A stretch of 28,320 nucleotides of DNA from Chloroflexi bacterium UBA4730 (GTDB lineage: Bacteria > Chloroflexota > Limnocylindria > P2-11E): contig DHJC01000012.1 of assembly GCA_002404155.1 (NCBI GenBank), forward strand, positions 1 to 28,320, read 5' to 3'. Of this stretch, positions 25,657 through 28,320 are shown in pieces (positions within the stretch are counted from its first letter, which is position 1; each line of letters begins with the position of its first letter). Made by a program: the position numbers and the translations under genes. Below the pieces are notes generated by a model that was not told where the DNA came from, made no database searches, and saw nothing but the letters and a program-made list of their open reading frames with translations.

Positions 25657-26407
25657 GCACCAGGTCGTCAAAGGCGGCCGGAACATCTATGGCGTACCGG
25701 TCGGACTGCTCATGCTCGAGTCACGGTTTCCGCGCATCCCGGGCGATGCCGGGAACGCGGCGACCTGGCCGTACCCCGTGCTGTACCGAGTGGTACGGGG
25801 CGCGTCCCCCGAGCGGGTCGTGCGGCGACTCGAATCCGACGACTTGCTCGAGCCCTTTGCCACCGCCGCCGAGGAGTTGGAGCGCACCGGCGTCGACCTG
25901 GTGACGACGAATTGCGGCTTTCTCGTCCTGTTCCAGGCGGAAATCCAAGCAAGGCTCGGCGTCCCCTTCGTGAGCTCGAGTCTCCTTCAGGTGCCGTGGC
26001 TGGGGCGCACCCTGCGTCCAGGTCGACGGATCGGGATCCTCACGATCGAACGGACGAGCCTGACCGAGCGCCACCTTCGAGCGGCAGGCATCGGACCCGA
26101 CATCCCGATTGGGGTCGTCGGTATGGAAGAGGCGGGTGGCTACTTCACCCGCACGATCATCGAGGACGCTCCAGAGCTTGATGTGGATCGGTGCCGCGAG
26201 GAGCATCGAGTGGCCACACGTCTCTTGCTTGAGCGCCATCCGGATGTCGGCGCGATCGTCCTCGAGTGCACGAACATGCCGCCCTATGCGGATGTCATCC
26301 GAGAGATCAGCGGTCTGCCGGTATTCGACCTGGTCACGGCCGTCGGCTGGATGACATCGAGCGTGCACCGGCGGCCATTCGCCAGAAAAGGACCGGCATC
26401 CAGATGA
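25628..26407 (+). CDS. Asp/Glu racemase family protein
   Basis: This 259-residue protein is of the aspartate/glutamate/hydantoin racemase superfamily. The two catalytic-type cysteines are both present: Cys96 in TTNCGFL and Cys214 in LECTNMPPY. The block LESRFPRIPGDAGNAATWPY is characteristic of an uncharacterised subgroup often found beside transporters. Such enzymes invert the alpha carbon of amino acids, hydantoins or related acids, or decarboxylate malonates. The GTG at 25628 overlaps the LivM gene by 29 bases (an in-frame GTG at 25643 is possible), so it is part of the importer operon. About 650 bases without an intact gene follow. Confidence 0.83.
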   Translation: MSLTGVVRPEHQVVKGGRNIYGVPVGLLMLESRFPRIPGDAGNAATWPYPVLYRVVRGASPERVVRRLESDDLLEPFATAAEELERTGVDLVTTNCGFLVLFQAEIQARLGVPFVSSSLLQVPWLGRTLRPGRRIGILTIERTSLTERHLRAAGIGPDIPIGVVGMEEAGGYFTRTIIEDAPELDVDRCREEHRVATRLLLERHPDVGAIVLECTNMPPYADVIREISGLPVFDLVTAVGWMTSSVHRRPFARKGPASR

Positions 26408-26639
26408 GGTCCGTCGGCCCGCTCCAGGCTGCCTTTGCGGCCTACGATTGCGCATTGTCCAAAGATTCCACCGATCCGGTGGCCGAGCGGAGCCGCGGTG
26501 ACGATGGGCTCAGAGGGCTGATCCGATACTTCGTCCTCGCGCGCCTCGACGAGGGGCAGTCCGCCCGCCCGACGTTCGCAACGGCACCGTGCCGCTCCCC
26601 GTTGGGCGCGCGCGGCCGTCGAAAGGACCGAGAGGGTGT

Positions 26640-26884
26640 AACCGCTCTTGCCAACGCGGGATCGTCGATTGGCCGAACGTCGTGTCGGTGGGTGGAAGGC
26701 CCTTGCGCTCCTGACCCAGCTTGATCTCGGTTACCGCTCCGTGGACGAGAACGACGATCGAGACCGGCAACGCTCGACGCACGGCCGTCTCCAACTCGGC
26801 CCTGACCATCCCCAGGGCACCATCCCCGAGCGCGCATACCACGTGCGCCTCAGGATGGAACGCCCTCGTGGCTCCCCATCGCAT
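26640..26884 (-). pseudogene. cofactor-domain fragment of a thiamine-diphosphate enzyme
   Basis: On the minus strand a frame from 26884 encodes RWGATRAFHPEAHVV, then ALGDGALGMVRAELETAV and LPVSIVVLVHG. This is the metal-cofactor segment GDG-(about 25)-N of acetolactate-synthase-like enzymes, with His where Asn is usual. Near 26672 the family-like reading moves to another frame (PIDDPALARAV), so it is also frameshifted. The rest of the enzyme is absent. It is not a close copy of the intact enzyme at 19312, because the aligned segments differ at most positions. The whole gap 26408-27058 otherwise holds no gene I can support. Confidence 0.6.
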
Positions 26885-27058
26885 CCGCCATGAATGCCGC
26901 CGAGCATTCGCGCCCGGTCAGAACGAAGTCGACGCCGCTCGAGCCTCAGTCCTTGCTGTCAGGTGGACCTATCAGGTCGACGATCTCTCCATTTGGATGG
27001 CCCATTTCGTGCTAGCCTTTTCTGGTAGCGCTCACTCATTTGATCCGGGGAGACCGAC

Positions 27059-28108
27059 ATGGCTAAGCCACGAATCGAAGGCTCGTTTGTGGCGCTCATC
27101 ACGCCGTTCAACGCGAACGGCTCGATCGATTTCGAGGCCTTCCGCACGCTTCTCCGCTTTCAGGAGGACAACGGCACCTCCGCGGTGCTGATCCTCGGTT
27201 CGACCGGGGAGCCGACGCTCCTTTCGCCCGAGGAGCGTCAGCAGGTGGTCCGCGAGACCGCGAAGATGAAAACGGGGCGGATGCGCTTCTTCTACGGGTG
27301 CACCGGCGGCGGTACGTCCGCGACGATCGCGAATGTCCAGTTCGCGCGCGAGAACGGCGCGGACGGCGCGATCATCGCCGGGCCGCCCTATATCTGCGCG
27401 TCAGAGGACGACATCGAGCGGTTCTTCCTCGAGGTTGCCGAAGCGACCGACCTGCCGCTCGGCATCTACAACAACCCGCCGCGTGTCGGAACCGACCTCA
27501 GCGCGGAGCGCGTTCTTCGGATCCTTCAGCATCCGAACTACGTCGTGCACAAGGAATCGACCGGCCGGGTGGCGCAGGTTCCTCAGGTGCTCGCGGGACA
27601 GCCCGACGCGGCGATCATGTGCTGCGACTCGCCCAAGCTCGGTCTCATCGTGCCAACGATGTCCCTCGGTGGACATGGAATCGCGAACATGACGGGCAAC
27701 GTCGCCCCTCGAGAGATGGCGACCCTCTCGAGGCCTTGGCGAGACTGGCAAGACGCGGAATCGTTCCGCCAGACCTATCTCCGCCTCCTGCCGTTGCTCA
27801 ACTTCACCTACTCCGCCATCAATCCGATCCCGGTCAAGTCGTTGATGAAGGCCCTCGGCCTCCCGGCCGGAGACCTGCGGCGGCCGCTGCGGGCGCTGAG
27901 CGATCAGGCGCTGGCCCGGGGCCTTGCGACCGTCCGGATGCTCGGACTCCACGAGGCATATGGCTATGACGCGCCCGACGTGCGAGTCGATCAAGCCGCG
28001 TCGGTGAGCGATAACGCGACGGACGACGCCGGTGGCGTTTCCTCCGAATGTGTTCTGCCCGAACCGACATCCGGGCGGGCGCGAGAGGCGATGCCAGCGG
28101 CTCACTAA
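27059..28108 (+). CDS. DapA/N-acetylneuraminate lyase family aldolase
   Basis: This 349-residue class I aldolase belongs to the dihydrodipicolinate-synthase superfamily. The Schiff-base Lys165 is in VVHKEST, Tyr137 is in IYNNPP, and the substrate-carboxylate loop is GSTGE (47-51). The family condenses or cleaves pyruvate or other 2-oxo acids with aldehydes. Typical members have about 290-310 residues. Here the last 40 or so (after HEAYGYDAP) form a Ser/Ala/Asp-rich, apparently disordered tail. GGGGAG lies 6 bases before the ATG. Given the catabolic neighbours, a role in 2-oxo-acid degradation is more likely than lysine synthesis. The stop is in the same frame as the recombinase fragment that follows. 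Confidence 0.86.
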   Translation: MAKPRIEGSFVALITPFNANGSIDFEAFRTLLRFQEDNGTSAVLILGSTGEPTLLSPEERQQVVRETAKMKTGRMRFFYGCTGGGTSATIANVQFARENGADGAIIAGPPYICASEDDIERFFLEVAEATDLPLGIYNNPPRVGTDLSAERVLRILQHPNYVVHKESTGRVAQVPQVLAGQPDAAIMCCDSPKLGLIVPTMSLGGHGIANMTGNVAPREMATLSRPWRDWQDAESFRQTYLRLLPLLNFTYSAINPIPVKSLMKALGLPAGDLRRPLRALSDQALARGLATVRMLGLHEAYGYDAPDVRVDQAASVSDNATDDAGGVSSECVLPEPTSGRAREAMPAAH

Positions 28109-28186
28109 ACGGCGATTCACCGACGATGTCCGCATGATGCCATAAATAGTATCGACAGGGGCCTCGTTCTGCAACAAAAGGGGATC

Positions 28187-28320
28187 TTGAGCAACGAGCG
28201 CTTCAGGGGAATCTTGCGACGTTCAGACGGCCAGGTCTTTGACGCGACCGCGTATCCGCCGCTCATCGACCGCCAAACGTGGGATGCCTGCGTGCGGCGC
28301 CGGATGGCCGGACGGACTTC
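28187..28320 (+). pseudogene. partial large serine recombinase, runs off the window
   Basis: The frame open from 28109 to the window end encodes SNERFRGILRRSDGQVFDA followed by YPPLIDRQTWDACVRRR. This resembles the segment of large serine recombinases just before the zinc-ribbon domain (pattern hPALIdretwervq). The catalytic resolvase domain, which should precede it, is absent because the aldolase gene ends 80 bases upstream. A TTG at 28187 is the only plausible start. It is therefore a 5-prime-truncated remnant, although the downstream part is not visible. It suggests a mobile-element boundary at this edge. Confidence 0.5.

Noticed and set aside
26266..26724. Plus-strand open frame after the racemase-like gene
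   Set aside because: The product is low-complexity and lies opposite the readable thiamine-enzyme fragment. It also overlaps the racemase gene.
26985..27058. Sigma-70-like promoter before the aldolase gene
   Set aside because: The area is less GC-rich and has TTGGAT at 26993, but the nearest -10-like TAGCCT is only 14 bases away and poorly matched.
1..28320. CRISPR arrays, tRNA or rRNA genes, complete insertion sequences
   Set aside because: No regularly spaced repeats, no cloverleaf or rRNA core sequences, and no transposase frame were recognised on either strand by reading alone.

Overview
This is a high-G+C bacterial segment with many GTG starts, genes packed on both strands, and frequent start/stop overlaps. 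A LigC-type ligase beside a LigD-type primase-polymerase, a protein of the SCO1664 family and an F420-type PPOX flavoprotein point to Actinomycetota or a high-G+C Chloroflexota lineage. I cannot decide between them from the sequence. No rRNA, tRNA, CRISPR array or complete insertion sequence was seen.

Region 1 (about 1-15100) is ordinary, dense chromosome. In order it holds: a small hydrophilic protein; a repair pair (ligC, then a receiver-only regulator, then a convergent primase-polymerase); a membrane-anchored Rieske protein; a lipoprotein sugar-dehydrogenase homologue; a class III extradiol dioxygenase homologue; a YegD-like Hsp70; a second receiver-only regulator; an SCO1664-family protein; a flavin monooxygenase broken by a frameshift; an M20 peptidase; a DUF983 protein; a phosphoribosyltransferase; a GNAT acetyltransferase with an unclear start; an MFS transporter; an amidohydrolase; and a PPOX flavoprotein. 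Two convergent pairs end in a shared CTAG that holds both stop codons.

Region 2 (about 15100-28320) looks like accessory DNA. A catabolic and transport cluster lies between gene fragments. A FAD-dependent amine or amino-acid oxidase (minus strand) is divergent from a GntR/FCD regulator. These are followed by a thiamine-diphosphate enzyme, a complete branched-chain-amino-acid-type ABC importer (binding protein, permease, two ATPases, second permease, tightly spaced or overlapping), an Asp/Glu-racemase-family protein and a DapA-type aldolase. The likely logic is import of an amino-acid-like or 2-oxo-acid compound, epimerisation, oxidation to an oxo acid, and C-C bond chemistry by the thiamine enzyme and aldolase. 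The substrate cannot be read from the sequence.

The fragments in region 2 are: the C-terminus of a fumarylacetoacetate-hydrolase-family protein (about 15.8 kb), the C-terminus of a 3-hydroxyacyl-CoA dehydrogenase (about 19.1 kb, minus), part of the cofactor-binding domain of a second thiamine-diphosphate enzyme (about 26.8 kb, minus), and part of a large serine recombinase at the right end. Together they suggest repeated insertion and deletion, probably island-like, around a cluster that is itself intact.
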